DNA of 64,000 nucleotides from RBG-16-57-11 sp964503145. GTDB lineage: Bacteria; Chloroflexota; Anaerolineae; Anaerolineales; UBA4823. The position numbers were made by a program, and so were the translations under genes. The notes beneath the pieces are model-generated. The model made no database searches, was not told where the DNA came from, and saw only the letters and a program-made list of their open reading frames with translations. Shown piece after piece: positions 33,154 through 42,147 of this stretch. The stretch spans positions 372,001-436,000 of the forward strand of contig CAZCYV010000002.1 of the NCBI GenBank assembly GCA_964503145.1, written 5' to 3'. The stretch's first letter is position 1, and every line of letters starts with the position of its first letter.

Positions 33154-33357
33154 ATGATAAAGGTCAATGAAGCGAATTGGGACCGCATCTTGCGCGTTGT
33201 GCTGGGGATTGTGATCTTGTATCTGGGCTGGGCAGGTGTCGTCGCCGGCGGCCTGGGGACGTTTCTGAAGTTCTTTGGTTTCATCCCCTTGCTGACCGGC
33301 CTGATCGGCTGGTGCCCAATCTACAGCCTGTTGAAGTTCGGTACCAAGACGGCCTGA
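33154..33357 (+). CDS. DUF2892 small membrane protein
   Basis: 67-residue protein with two transmembrane helices (~13-31 and ~36-52) around the pattern NWDRILRVVLGI, GFIPLLTGLIGWCPIYSLL, which is the DUF2892 (YgaP C-terminal-like) signature. The single cysteine in GWCPIY is conserved in the family. SD AAGGAGG lies 8 nt before the ATG. It precedes a thioredoxin that carries a second copy of the same domain, with a 19-bp gap. DUF2892 units often accompany rhodanese or thioredoxin proteins in sulfur/redox contexts; a direct function is not known. Confidence 0.92.
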   Translation: MIKVNEANWDRILRVVLGIVILYLGWAGVVAGGLGTFLKFFGFIPLLTGLIGWCPIYSLLKFGTKTA

Positions 33358-33376
33358 TTGGAATGGGGTTGACTCT

Positions 33377-33907
33377 GTGACCAACGACGAATTCTACGAG
33401 CGCCTGCGCAAGAACCCGCGTCCGGTGGTGGTCGATTTCTGGGCGCCCTGGTGCGGGCCGTGTCGGGCGGTTGAGCCGATGCTCAAACGGGTTGGCAGCG
33501 AATACGCTGACCGCGTGGATGTCTGGAAAATCAACGCCGACGATCATCCGGAGTTGCTGCGCCAGCTCCGCATCTACGGCATCCCCACGCTGATCAGCTT
33601 CAAGGCCGGGCATGAAGTGGCCCGCCAAACGGGAATTGGGTCGCCTCAATCCCTGAATGGCCTGTTCGAGGCAGCTCTGAGCGGTGAAAAACCGGCCAAC
33701 CCTGGCCTGGGGATGGCCGAGCGCCTCCTGCGTCTGGCGACAGGAGCAGCTTTGCTGCTCGCCGGATATAGCGGCGGGTTCTCTGGCGTCTATCTGGCGC
33801 TCACTGGCCTGGGCGTTCTGGTGATGTTCGGCGCAGTGCACGACCGCTGCCCGGTGTGGAACGCTCTCAAGGCCTTCTGGAACCAGAAGAGCGGGCGGGC
33901 CAGCTAA
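33377..33907 (+). CDS. Thioredoxin fused to a C-terminal DUF2892 membrane domain
   Basis: 176-residue fusion. Residues 1-105 are a thioredoxin with active site WAPWCGPCR (Cys pair near residues 27-30), the cis-proline region YGIPTLISF and the usual spacing. Residues ~112-170 (GMAERLLRLATGAALLL to HDRCPVWNAL) are a DUF2892 domain with two helices and the conserved cysteine-proline pair DRCP. Thioredoxin is therefore tethered to the membrane by its C-terminus with the redox site in the cytosol. The start is GTG at 33377; no closer ATG fits the fold. It forms an operon with the preceding lone DUF2892 gene. Confidence 0.9.
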   Translation: MTNDEFYERLRKNPRPVVVDFWAPWCGPCRAVEPMLKRVGSEYADRVDVWKINADDHPELLRQLRIYGIPTLISFKAGHEVARQTGIGSPQSLNGLFEAALSGEKPANPGLGMAERLLRLATGAALLLAGYSGGFSGVYLALTGLGVLVMFGAVHDRCPVWNALKAFWNQKSGRAS

Positions 33908-33931
33908 TCGCCCAAAATTTAAACTGCCGGG

Positions 33932-33967
33932 AAGGTGGAGCGGTGGGTCATCCCGCCGCTCCACCTT
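33932..33967. terminator. Bidirectional terminator between the thioredoxin gene and metH
   Basis: Perfect 12-bp stem AAGGTGGAGCGG (33932-33943) with CCGCTCCACCTT (33956-33967), 12-nt loop. A short U-tract follows on the plus strand (TTTTAT). It abuts the metH stop (33968-33970) on the other strand. Confidence 0.85.
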
Positions 33968-36900
33968 TTATCCCTTTAGCAACTGTTCCACCCGGCTTTC
34001 CCCCAGTGTAAAGTATCGGGCTTGCGGATGGTGCACGATGATCGCCGCAGTAGATTGCTCCGGCACAAGCTGGCAGGCAGCGGTCAGGCTCATCCCCAAT
34101 TCGCTTGCGGCCGGCAGCAAGTCGAAGACCACGCGGTGATCCTCCAGGTCAGGTATTGCCGGGTAGCCCCATGAATAGCGCTTGCCCTGGCCCTCGGCCA
34201 GGCCCAACTCGCGGCGAATATGGCGGTGAAGGTATTCGGCAGTCGCTTCAGCAGTTTGCACCGCCAGCCCATGCAGGTAATACGCCTCAGAGTAGTCTCC
34301 CTGTGCTTGAAGCTGATCGAAGCGCTCGGTGGCCTGTTGGCCCACCGTCACCACCTGTAGAGCGACCACGTCGATTTCTCCCGAATCGACCGGTGCAAAG
34401 TAATCTGCCAGGCATAGCCTCTCGTCGGCCGGCTGGCGCGGGAAGTTAAACCGCGCCAGTTCTTTTCCCTTTCCTTTTGGGAGAGCGGTCAGAGGTGATG
34501 GCACACTGTCAGGATCGTATAGGTGCAAAGTATCGCCGTCTGCCTGGCAAGGCCAATAGCCGTACACGGCTTGCGGTTTCAGCCACCCCTCGCGCAGCGC
34601 CTGGCGCGTCATGCGCTCCAGGCGTTGCTCAAACTCGGTCTGTAACCGCTCCCACTCTTCTCCATGGGCGTTCTTGGCGCCCCAAGACAGGCGGAACAGT
34701 TCATTCTTCGCCAGATATTGAAAGATCATTTGCAGCGGCATCTGGCGCACTACCCGCGGCCCCCACGCCAGCCCGGGCGGCATAGCCAATGGGGAAGGGA
34801 CAACCGAGGAGCGCGCCCGCTGCTGAGAAGTGTGCTTCAATCCGATCTCCCGACCGACCTCGCGCTCCGCCTCGGCAAATACCTGCTTCAGCAACTCCTC
34901 TCGGCGTTCCGGGTTCAAATAAGCGTCGATGGTCGCCAGCCCTTCGAAGGCGTCTTTGCAGTAGAACACCCCCGGCGCATACGGCGCGCCGTCCTCCGTG
35001 TATAGGATGCGGTAGCCAAAGCGTCGGTTGATCGCCGCACCGCCCACCAGCACCGGCAGCTTCAAGCCGCGACGCTGCAACTCGTTGACGATCAGCGGCA
35101 TTTGCTTGCTGGTATTCACCAGCAGCGCGCTCAGGCCGATTGCGTCTGCCTTTGCCTCGATCGCCCGGCTGATGATCGTCTCGGCGGGCACCTGCTTTCC
35201 CAGGTCGATGACGGTGTAGCCATTGTTGGAGAGAATGGTCTTGACCAGGTTCTTGCCGATATCGTGCACGTCTCCGTACACCGTCGCCAGCACCACGGTG
35301 CCTTTGCTGGCGCCCTCCTGGCGCTCCAGGAAGCTCTCCAGGTAGGTCACGGCCTTCTTCATGACTTCGGCGGATTGCAACACAAATGGCAGGATCAATT
35401 CGCCTGCCCCAAAGCGATCGCCGACCTCTTTCATCGCCGGCAGCAGCACCGTGTTCAGGATGCCCACCGCCGCCTCGTGTTGCGAGGCCTGGCCGCGCGC
35501 CGCCAGGATCTCGTCGATATCTGCTTCCACGCCTTCCTTGTGGCGATGCAGGATCCGCCACGCCAGGCGCTCCTGTGGCCCCATACCCAGTGTAGGATCG
35601 CCTGCTGCGGCGGCCGGGCGGCTGGATTGGAAGGTCTCGGACTGGAAATACTCGATGAAGCGCTGCAGCGCATCCGGGCGGCGGTTGAAGATCAGATCTT
35701 CGGTCAACTGGCGCTGCTCGACGGAGATTTCCGCGTAGGGCGTGATGTGCGCCGGGTTGACAATCGCCATATCCAGCCCGTATTGGACCGCGTGATACAG
35801 CATCACGCTGTTCAGCACCGGTCGCGCCGCTGGATCGAGGCCGAACGAAACGTTGCTTACCCCCAGCGAGGTCAACACGCCGGGCAGTTCTTGCTTGATC
35901 CGCTGGATGCCCTCCAGCGTCTCGACAGCCGAGTTGGCGAACTCCGCGTCGCCGGTCGCCAGGGTGAAAGTCAGCGTATCGAAGACCAACCCCTCCGGGC
36001 GCAGACCATGTTCGCCGACTGCAATCTCATAAATCCGCCGCGCCACCGCCAGCTTTTGCTCTGCGGTCTTGGCCATGCCGCGTTCATCAATGGTCAGCAC
36101 CAACACAGCAGCGTTGTGCGCCTTGGCCAGCGCGAAGACGCGGTCGGCGCGAGCGCGCCCGCCTTCCAGGTGCGTCGAATTGAGCAAGCAGCGTCCGGGG
36201 GCTGTCTTCAGTGCAGCCTCCATGACCTCCGGTTCGGTGGTGTCGATCACCAGCGGCACATCTACACCCGAAGCCAGCTTTTTCACCACCCGGCGCATTA
36301 ACTCGGCCTCATCGGTGCGCTCAGTCACCGCCACCGAGATATCCAGGGCGTGCGCGCCGCCTTCCACCTGCTCGCGCGCCACTTCCAGGATAGCGTCGTA
36401 GTCTTCCGCCAGCAGCAGGCGCTTGAACTTGCGGCTGCCCTGGGCGTTGCAGCGTTCGCCAATCAAGAACGGCGGCGGCTCCTGCTGCATCGCCATCGCC
36501 CGCGTCGCCGAAGCCAGGCGCGGCGCGCGCGCCTGTGGTCGAGGGGGATGGCGGCGGCGTCCATCCCATGCCGCTCCACCCAGCTTTTCCACCAGCCGGC
36601 TCAGGTGCGCCGGGGTGGTGCCGCAACAGCCGCCCACCACACTGATGTGGTTTTTCTCCACGAATTCCGCCAACGTCTGTGCGAATGGCTCCGGCTCCAA
36701 GGGGTAAACCGCCTCGCCGTTCACGTTGAGCGGCAAACCCGCGTTGGGGATGCACGATACCGGTAGTGAAGCGTTCTCGCCCAGGTAAGCGATTGGCTGG
36801 CGCATGTGCTCCGGTCCGGTGGAGCAGTTCAAACCGATCACATCGATGCCCAGCCCCTCCAGGATGGTGAGCGCTGCAGCGATATCCGTGCCCAGCAACA

Positions 36901-37531
36901 TGCGCCCGGTGGTGTCCAGGGTTACCTGCGCCTGGATGGGAAGCCAGACGCCGCTATGTTCGAATGCCTGGTGGATGCCAGCGATCGCGGCTTTGACCTC
37001 CAGAATGTCTTGCGAGGTCTCGATCAACAGCAGGTCCACCCCGCCCTGGATCAGCCCGCTGGCCTGCTCTCGGAACACGTCTGCCAGTTCATCGAAGGTC
37101 ACATCCGAAAGCTCCGGATCGTCCGCCGAAGGCAGCTTTCCCGATGGTCCGATCGATCCGGCGACGAAGCGCGGCTGATCGGCGGTGGCGTATTCGTCCG
37201 CCAGGCGTCGCGCCAGCGCTGCCGCCGCCCGGTTGATCTCAACCACCCGCTCGTGCAGCCCATATTCGCGCAGCGTGATACGGTTGGAGCGGAAGGTGTT
37301 CGTCTCCAGCACGTCCACCCCGGCGTCCAAAAATGAGCGATGCACTTTCTCAACCGCCTGAGGGTAGCTGATCACCAGATAATCGTTACAGCCGTTGTAC
37401 TGCTCGCCGCCGAAGTGCTCGGCGCTCAGGCGCTGCGCCTGCAGGCTGGTGCCCATCGCTCCATCGAAAACCAATACATGCTCTTGTAATGCATCTAAAT
37501 AGCGGCGATTTGTGTAGATTCTAGCCATCAT
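33968..37531 (-). CDS. metH: Cobalamin-dependent methionine synthase MetH
   Basis: 1187-residue four-module enzyme that transfers methyl from methyltetrahydrofolate through cobalamin to homocysteine. The homocysteine domain (1-~320) has zinc ligands in GLNCSTG (~234) and GGCCGTT (~303-304). The folate domain (~355-620) starts GERCNAQGSRKFKRL. The cap and B12 domain (~640-890) carries DVHDIGKN near residue 755, whose His is the lower cobalt ligand. The reactivation domain (~910-1187) binds SAM. All four modules are present and length is close to E. coli MetH (1227). It appears monocistronic. Only 73 bp separate it from the upstream gene, too little for a normal cobalamin riboswitch, and none is visible. 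Confidence 0.97.
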   Translation of the reverse strand: MMARIYTNRRYLDALQEHVLVFDGAMGTSLQAQRLSAEHFGGEQYNGCNDYLVISYPQAVEKVHRSFLDAGVDVLETNTFRSNRITLREYGLHERVVEINRAAAALARRLADEYATADQPRFVAGSIGPSGKLPSADDPELSDVTFDELADVFREQASGLIQGGVDLLLIETSQDILEVKAAIAGIHQAFEHSGVWLPIQAQVTLDTTGRMLLGTDIAAALTILEGLGIDVIGLNCSTGPEHMRQPIAYLGENASLPVSCIPNAGLPLNVNGEAVYPLEPEPFAQTLAEFVEKNHISVVGGCCGTTPAHLSRLVEKLGGAAWDGRRRHPPRPQARAPRLASATRAMAMQQEPPPFLIGERCNAQGSRKFKRLLLAEDYDAILEVAREQVEGGAHALDISVAVTERTDEAELMRRVVKKLASGVDVPLVIDTTEPEVMEAALKTAPGRCLLNSTHLEGGRARADRVFALAKAHNAAVLVLTIDERGMAKTAEQKLAVARRIYEIAVGEHGLRPEGLVFDTLTFTLATGDAEFANSAVETLEGIQRIKQELPGVLTSLGVSNVSFGLDPAARPVLNSVMLYHAVQYGLDMAIVNPAHITPYAEISVEQRQLTEDLIFNRRPDALQRFIEYFQSETFQSSRPAAAAGDPTLGMGPQERLAWRILHRHKEGVEADIDEILAARGQASQHEAAVGILNTVLLPAMKEVGDRFGAGELILPFVLQSAEVMKKAVTYLESFLERQEGASKGTVVLATVYGDVHDIGKNLVKTILSNNGYTVIDLGKQVPAETIISRAIEAKADAIGLSALLVNTSKQMPLIVNELQRRGLKLPVLVGGAAINRRFGYRILYTEDGAPYAPGVFYCKDAFEGLATIDAYLNPERREELLKQVFAEAEREVGREIGLKHTSQQRARSSVVPSPLAMPPGLAWGPRVVRQMPLQMIFQYLAKNELFRLSWGAKNAHGEEWERLQTEFEQRLERMTRQALREGWLKPQAVYGYWPCQADGDTLHLYDPDSVPSPLTALPKGKGKELARFNFPRQPADERLCLADYFAPVDSGEIDVVALQVVTVGQQATERFDQLQAQGDYSEAYYLHGLAVQTAEATAEYLHRHIRRELGLAEGQGKRYSWGYPAIPDLEDHRVVFDLLPAASELGMSLTAACQLVPEQSTAAIIVHHPQARYFTLGESRVEQLLKG

Positions 37532-37604
37532 TTTTCCAGAATGTCAGAGATTACAGGTGAAGATTTGCCAGTTTACCACGCCCCTCTCAGGGCGTCAAAT
37601 TCGC

Positions 37605-39188
37605 CTAGTGCCGGTAGATCGAGACCCACAGACGGGAGGGTTTGCGCCCCTGGCGCTCGAAGGTGAACTGGCGCGCGGCGATCAGTCGCCAGCCGTCAGG
37701 GTTTTCTTGCTTTTCAGAGAACAGCACCAGGATCCTGGCCTGCTCCAGGGCGCGCGCCATCCGTTCTTCTTGCTCCTGTTCAGTGAATGGCTGTTCCGGC
37801 CAGCCCAGGCGGATCTCCCGGCTGTCCAGGACGGTGACCTGGCAGCCCCCGGAGTTGGCCATGCAGCGGGTCTCTAAGTTGAATCGCAGCGCCTGGCCGC
37901 TCCATTGGTCGGTGCGGCCCAGCATCACCACCTCGAGCGCGCGTTGTTGCTCGATGTCCAGGCTGTCGCCGATGAAACGGTAAGCCTGATCGGCGCCGTC
38001 GTTCAGGTTCTCATAGGCCAGCGCCAGCCTGGCGTTTAGGTGATACAGATTGTAAGCTCCAAAGCCCAGCACGCCGACTGCCAGCAATAGCCGCATGGTC
38101 GAACGCAACCGCTCGTACGGCGACAGGCTCACCAGGTGCTCGGCGCCGAAAGCCGCCATGATCCATAAGGAAGGGGTGATCAGCATTCCAAAACGGGAAA
38201 TCTTGTACAACCTGAAAGTCAGCAGGGCTAACCCAAACAGGAAAAAGGCGCAGTACAGCCACACGCCCGAGAAATTCCGCGGCTGGCGTACGGCCTGCGC
38301 CACTGCAACGATCGAGAGCGGGATCAGCAGCCAGCCGAACTCGCTTTGCCATAACTGTCGCGGATAATACAGCCAGTTCGCCAGCGACCACAGGGTATGG
38401 TTCTTCAGCGGCAGAGTGGCGTAGTCGTAGAACCAGCGCCATTGCCCCAGGCCGATGAACCACAACCCGCAGGACACCGCCAGGGCGATCCACCCGGTCA
38501 GGGCGCTGCGCCCCATCGCAGAAGCCTGGCGGCTTTTCAACTCCGGCCACAGGCGGACTGCATCTGCGAGCGCCAAAACGGCAATCGTCACCATTCCGTA
38601 ATTGTAGCGCGTCAGCAGGCTGAGCAGAGCGAGCAGCAGCGCCGCGAAATGTTTGCCCGGGCTGCGTTTGCGCCAGGCCCGCTGGTAGAGCAACAGGGCG
38701 GCGAAGGACAGGCCGATGGCGGGCATCTCCAGCATCGACAGGGCGGCATGGATGCTACACAGTCGATCGGCGAGCAAGAAGAGTGGGGGGAGCAGATAGA
38801 TCAGCGGATCAGCCTGTGGCAGGACCTCCCGGATCGAGAACCACAGCATCAGGCCGAACAGAAAATACCAGAGCGTGCTGTACAGCCGGGCGGTTTCGAT
38901 GTTGGCGCCGACCAGCGTGAACCAGGCGCCCAGCAACAGGCCGTGCGCGGGCGGATACCAGGCTGGCTTGGCGAAGCTCTCCCAAAGCGCGCGCCAATCT
39001 CCCCGCTGAACCGCCGAAGCGAAATCCAACCCGCGATTGGCGTGCAAAGCCTCGTCCATATCCATCTGAAGGTGGCTGAAACGGTCGATCCCCCTTCCGA
39101 TCCACAGGCAAGATAGCAACAGCAGCGCGCAGAAGAGTATGAGTGAACTGCGTTCCAGAGTCGAGCGGTCGAATTTCACGGGGGTCAA
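37605..39188 (-). CDS. GT39-like membrane glycosyltransferase
   Basis: 527-residue membrane protein with about 11 predicted helices. The first external loop, right after TM1 (~14-32), carries MDMDEALHANRGLDF (~42-56); a paired Asp-Glu at this site is the catalytic hallmark of GT-C/PMT-type enzymes. The loop continues with AWYPPAHGLLLGAW, similar to the YPPL element of GT39-like proteins. A soluble C-terminal part (~410-527) has two cysteines in RCMANSGGC. It probably uses a polyprenyl-phosphate sugar outside the membrane. It differs in sequence from the other GT-C-like protein at 18768. It sits between metH (73 bp downstream) and a divergent regulator. Confidence 0.78.
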   Translation of the reverse strand: MTPVKFDRSTLERSSLILFCALLLLSCLWIGRGIDRFSHLQMDMDEALHANRGLDFASAVQRGDWRALWESFAKPAWYPPAHGLLLGAWFTLVGANIETARLYSTLWYFLFGLMLWFSIREVLPQADPLIYLLPPLFLLADRLCSIHAALSMLEMPAIGLSFAALLLYQRAWRKRSPGKHFAALLLALLSLLTRYNYGMVTIAVLALADAVRLWPELKSRQASAMGRSALTGWIALAVSCGLWFIGLGQWRWFYDYATLPLKNHTLWSLANWLYYPRQLWQSEFGWLLIPLSIVAVAQAVRQPRNFSGVWLYCAFFLFGLALLTFRLYKISRFGMLITPSLWIMAAFGAEHLVSLSPYERLRSTMRLLLAVGVLGFGAYNLYHLNARLALAYENLNDGADQAYRFIGDSLDIEQQRALEVVMLGRTDQWSGQALRFNLETRCMANSGGCQVTVLDSREIRLGWPEQPFTEQEQEERMARALEQARILVLFSEKQENPDGWRLIAARQFTFERQGRKPSRLWVSIYRH

Positions 39189-39307
39189 TTTGCGTTCCAG
39201 GGACTTGTGCAGTAAGTCGTCAGTTTACCATGAGCCATGAGGGGTGTCAAATTTTGGCCTGATCGCGCTCCTATGCAAGCAGTCCGCTCCGTGATAGACT
39301 CACAAAG

Positions 39308-39329
39308 ACGATAAAATAAATTTTATCGT
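39308..39329. promoter_or_regulatory. Perfect palindromic operator upstream of the ArsR-PBP regulator
   Basis: ACGATAAAAT-AA-ATTTTATCGT: two 10-bp arms (39308-39317 and 39320-39329) with a 2-bp spacer, ending 9 bp before the start codon of the ArsR-type gene. AT-rich 10-2-10 dyads of this kind are typical ArsR/SmtB operators, so autoregulation is likely. It also contains -10-like TAAAAT and TTTTAT. Confidence 0.75.
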
Positions 39330-39338
39330 TATCAGGCG

Positions 39339-40337
39339 ATGGAACATCTGCGCACGATCCAAGACTTCGAACATCTGAAAATCCTGGCCGACCCGCGTCG
39401 GCTGGCCATCTTGCGGCTGCTGATGGTCGAATCCGCCACGCTATCCCAGCTTGGCCAGATCCTGGGCGAACACCCCGCACAGGTGCGCCACCACCTGAAG
39501 CTATTGGAGCGCGCTGGATTGGTCGAACTGGTGGAGCAGCGTGTGGTGCGCGGCTTTACCGAAAAATACTATCGCGCTCGGGCGCGCGCCTTTGCGCTGC
39601 AGCAGTTGGTCTTGCCCGTCAGCCCTGAATCCGGGGCGCTGGTCATTTTGGGCAGCCACGATCTGGCGCTGGAGGCGCTGGCCCAGGAGATGCGCCAGAT
39701 CAACAGTTCTTCCCTGCCCGTGTTCACCTTGGCGGTAGGCAGTCTGGAAGGTTTGATCGGCTTACGCCAGGGCCTGGCGCAGATCGCTGCCTGCCACCTG
39801 CTGGACGCCGAGAGCGGTGAATACAACCTGCCTTATGTGCGCCACCTTTTCCCCGACCGCAAGGTCACCCTGGTCACCCTGGCGCATCGCGAGCAGGGGC
39901 TGTTGCTTGCGCCTGGCAACCCACGCCGCATCCACCAATTGGAAGACCTGGCGCGCCCCGATGTGCGCATGATCAACCGTAACCGGGGCTCGGGCACTCG
40001 GCTGTGGCTCGATCAGCAATTGTCCCGGCTCTCCATTTCCACACAAGCGCTGCGTGGGTATGAGCGGGAGGTGCGAACCCATACTGCCGTGGCTGAGGCG
40101 ATCAGAACCGGCAAGGTGGATGTTGGGCTGGGCGCCGAAGCTGCGGCGCGCCAGAGTGGCCTGGACTTCATCCCCATGTTCCAGGAGCGCTTCGACCTGG
40201 TGGTGCCGCGGGAACAGATCCACGAGCCGCGCCTGCGCGTCTTGTTCGATTTGCTTTCCAGCCTGCACTTTCGCAGCCTGGTCCAAGATCTGGGGGGTTA
40301 TCAGACCGGCCATACCGGCGACCAGCTTGTTCCCTGA
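39339..40337 (+). CDS. ArsR-type HTH regulator fused to a periplasmic-binding-protein-like domain
   Basis: 332-residue regulator. Residues 1-85 are a winged HTH of the ArsR kind (KILADPRRLAILRLL, LSQLGQILGEHPAQVRHHLKLLERAGLVEL). Residues ~100-325 form a PBP-like ligand domain of the type found in MoeA fusions and molybdate/tungstate regulators (MINRNRGSGTRLWLDQQL, KVDVGLGAEAAARQSGLDFIP, FDLVVPRE). No ArsR metal-cysteine site is seen in the HTH, so the ligand is probably sensed by the PBP domain. A perfect dyad lies just upstream. It is followed after 112 bp by a tungstate-type binding lipoprotein, suggesting regulation of oxyanion uptake or molybdopterin metabolism. Confidence 0.88.
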   Translation: MEHLRTIQDFEHLKILADPRRLAILRLLMVESATLSQLGQILGEHPAQVRHHLKLLERAGLVELVEQRVVRGFTEKYYRARARAFALQQLVLPVSPESGALVILGSHDLALEALAQEMRQINSSSLPVFTLAVGSLEGLIGLRQGLAQIAACHLLDAESGEYNLPYVRHLFPDRKVTLVTLAHREQGLLLAPGNPRRIHQLEDLARPDVRMINRNRGSGTRLWLDQQLSRLSISTQALRGYEREVRTHTAVAEAIRTGKVDVGLGAEAAARQSGLDFIPMFQERFDLVVPREQIHEPRLRVLFDLLSSLHFRSLVQDLGGYQTGHTGDQLVP

Positions 40338-40449
40338 TTCTCTTTCCCTCCTTGTAGGCAAAACGGCCCCAAACCTGGCCGCAGCTTTGGCCTGGAATTG
40401 GGTACAATTCATCTCGTCCGCATAATTTAAGTTCTCTATGGAGATTTGC

Positions 40450-41421
40450 ATGTTGAAACGAAAGGCCATCTGGTTCTTATTGCTGATATTGGTTCTGAGT
40501 GCATTTGCCTGTAATCTGCCTCAGACCACCTCTCAGGGGACCGCGATCCCCACCGATTCGGGTTTTCAGGCCCCCACACAGCCGGCCACCAGCCAGGAAA
40601 CGCCTGCACCCGGCAACACACCCGTCGTTCAAGCCACCCCTGCCTCAGTTGATCCTGGCGCAGTGGCCCCAGAGCTCAAGAAGCTCACCCTGGGCACCAC
40701 CAGCTTTCTGGTCGGTTCGGGCCTGATCGACCAACTTCTGAGCCAGTTTCAATCCCGCACCGGCTACGAAGTGAAGGTGGAGCGCGGCGGCGCCGGACGC
40801 GTCCTGCGCTTGGGCGAAAAATCCGTGGTCGATGTCCTGCTCATTAATGATCCCGGCTCCGAGAAAAAATTCATCGAGGACGGTTACGGCAAGGATCGGC
40901 TGCTGGTGATGTACATGGATTATATCATTGTCGGCCCTGCGGCCGACCCGGCGGGCGTCAAAAGCGCCGCCAGCGCCGCAGAGGCCTTCAAGAAGATCGC
41001 CAGCGCACAGGCGATGTTCGTCACTCGCAGCGATACGCTAGGGGTGCAGGGCGCGGAGACGAAACTGTGGAAGGCGGCCGGCGTCGCGCCGCAAGGGAGC
41101 TGGTATGTCGTCTCTGACCAGGGCCCGGTTGGCGCTTTGAAACAGGCCTCGGACGCGCAGGCATACGCCCTCACCGATCGGGTCACCTATCTGGAGAACA
41201 GGGATAAGTTTCAACTAGAAATTCTTTATGAAGGGGATGAACTGCTGCGCGATGAGTATCACCTGGTCACGGTCAATCCAGACCGCTCCCCCAAGATCAA
41301 CTATGCCGCTGCCCAGGCCCTGGCGCAATTTCTCACCTCGGCCGAGGTGCAGGCGCTCATTCAGCAATTCGGCGTCGATCGCTATGGGCAGCCGATCTTT
41401 TTCCCTGCCGCCCAGCCCTGA
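40450..41421 (+). CDS. TupA-like (tungstate/molybdate) solute-binding lipoprotein
   Basis: 323-residue lipoprotein. The signal peptide ends in LSAFACN (lipobox-type, Cys about residue 21), followed by a Thr/Pro/Gln-rich tether (~22-70) and a type II binding fold (~75-320). TTSFLVGSGLIDQLLSQF, GGAGRVLRLGEKSVVDVLLIN, FVTRSDTLGVQGAETKLW and SDQGPVGALKQASD follow the TupA layout, in which TTxS and RGDxSG-like loops bind the oxyanion. The start at 40450 has SD GGAG; the upstream ATG at 40438 is part of that SD. A TACAAT box (40403-40408) may be the -10. No permease or ATPase gene is next to it, so the importer is incomplete here. Confidence 0.87.
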   Translation: MLKRKAIWFLLLILVLSAFACNLPQTTSQGTAIPTDSGFQAPTQPATSQETPAPGNTPVVQATPASVDPGAVAPELKKLTLGTTSFLVGSGLIDQLLSQFQSRTGYEVKVERGGAGRVLRLGEKSVVDVLLINDPGSEKKFIEDGYGKDRLLVMYMDYIIVGPAADPAGVKSAASAAEAFKKIASAQAMFVTRSDTLGVQGAETKLWKAAGVAPQGSWYVVSDQGPVGALKQASDAQAYALTDRVTYLENRDKFQLEILYEGDELLRDEYHLVTVNPDRSPKINYAAAQALAQFLTSAEVQALIQQFGVDRYGQPIFFPAAQP

Positions 41422-41471
41422 AATTCTCTGCAGAGAGCGGAAACGGTAGAGCTGTCTGGCTTGAAAGACCT

Positions 41472-41496
41472 GGGCCGCCAGTTGCGCTGGCGGCCC
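41472..41496. terminator. Bidirectional hairpin between the binding lipoprotein and recR
   Basis: Perfect 10-bp stem GGGCCGCCAG (41472-41481) with CTGGCGGCCC (41487-41496), 5-nt loop, between two convergent genes. Confidence 0.75.
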
Positions 41497-41502
41497 GGTC
41501 GA

Positions 41503-42111
41503 TTATTCTCCCAACTCCTGCCGGCCGGCCAGCGCGCGCAGCAACGTGTTCTGGTCGGCGTACTCCAGGTCGCCGCCCACCGGCAGGCCGCGCGCTAGGC
41601 GCGTCAGCCGCAGCCCGAAGGGCAGCAATTGCTGGCGCAGGTAAGCCGCGGTGTAATCCCCTTCCAGGCTGGGGTTCGTCGCCAGGATGATCTCCTGGAT
41701 GCCTCCCTGGCGAACTCGTTCGATCAGTTCACGGATGCGCAACTGCTCCGGCCCGATGCCCTCGATGGGCGAAAGGGCGCCATGCAGCACATGATAGCGT
41801 CCGAAATAGCCACCGGTGCGCTCGAGCGCGATCACGTCCAGCGGCTCTTCCACCACACACACCTGCCTGGCGTCGCGCTCTTCGTTGCTGCAGATCTCGC
41901 ACTCGGTTCGCTCAGCCGAGGTGATGTTGAAACACGTCTGGCAGTAAGTCGTCCCCGCTTTGATCTGCAACAGCGCTTCGGCCAGATCGCGCGAGACCTC
42001 TTCCGGCGCGCGCAGCAGGTAAAAGGTCAGCCGCGAAGCGGTCTTTGGCCCAATGCCCGGCAGACGAGAGAGGGCATTGACCAGGTTTTGGATCGGTTCA
42101 GGAAGCAGCAT
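41503..42111 (-). CDS. recR: Recombination mediator RecR
   Basis: 202-residue gap-repair protein that with RecF/RecO loads RecA. N-terminal HhH region contains LSRLPGIGPKTASRLTFYLL, the zinc site is CQTCFNI..CEIC (Cys near 57-72), and the Toprim region starts VCVVEEPLDVIALERTG with GALSPIEGIGPEQL and LATNPSLEGD. The length is standard (about 200). It is the last gene of the conserved dnaX-ybaB-recR string, with a 36-bp gap to ybaB. Confidence 0.97.
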   Translation of the reverse strand: MLLPEPIQNLVNALSRLPGIGPKTASRLTFYLLRAPEEVSRDLAEALLQIKAGTTYCQTCFNITSAERTECEICSNEERDARQVCVVEEPLDVIALERTGGYFGRYHVLHGALSPIEGIGPEQLRIRELIERVRQGGIQEIILATNPSLEGDYTAAYLRQQLLPFGLRLTRLARGLPVGGDLEYADQNTLLRALAGRQELGE

Positions 42112-42147
42112 AGATCCAGATCGGGGTAAGCTCCGGCTTCGGGGCGC

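Noticed and set aside
35102..36301. 399-codon open frame on the plus strand
   Set aside because: Antisense to metH; shadow created by GC-rich codon bias, no domain and no SD.
37532..37604. Cobalamin riboswitch before metH
   Set aside because: Only 73 bp are available before the upstream gene and no B12-box-like sequence is visible.
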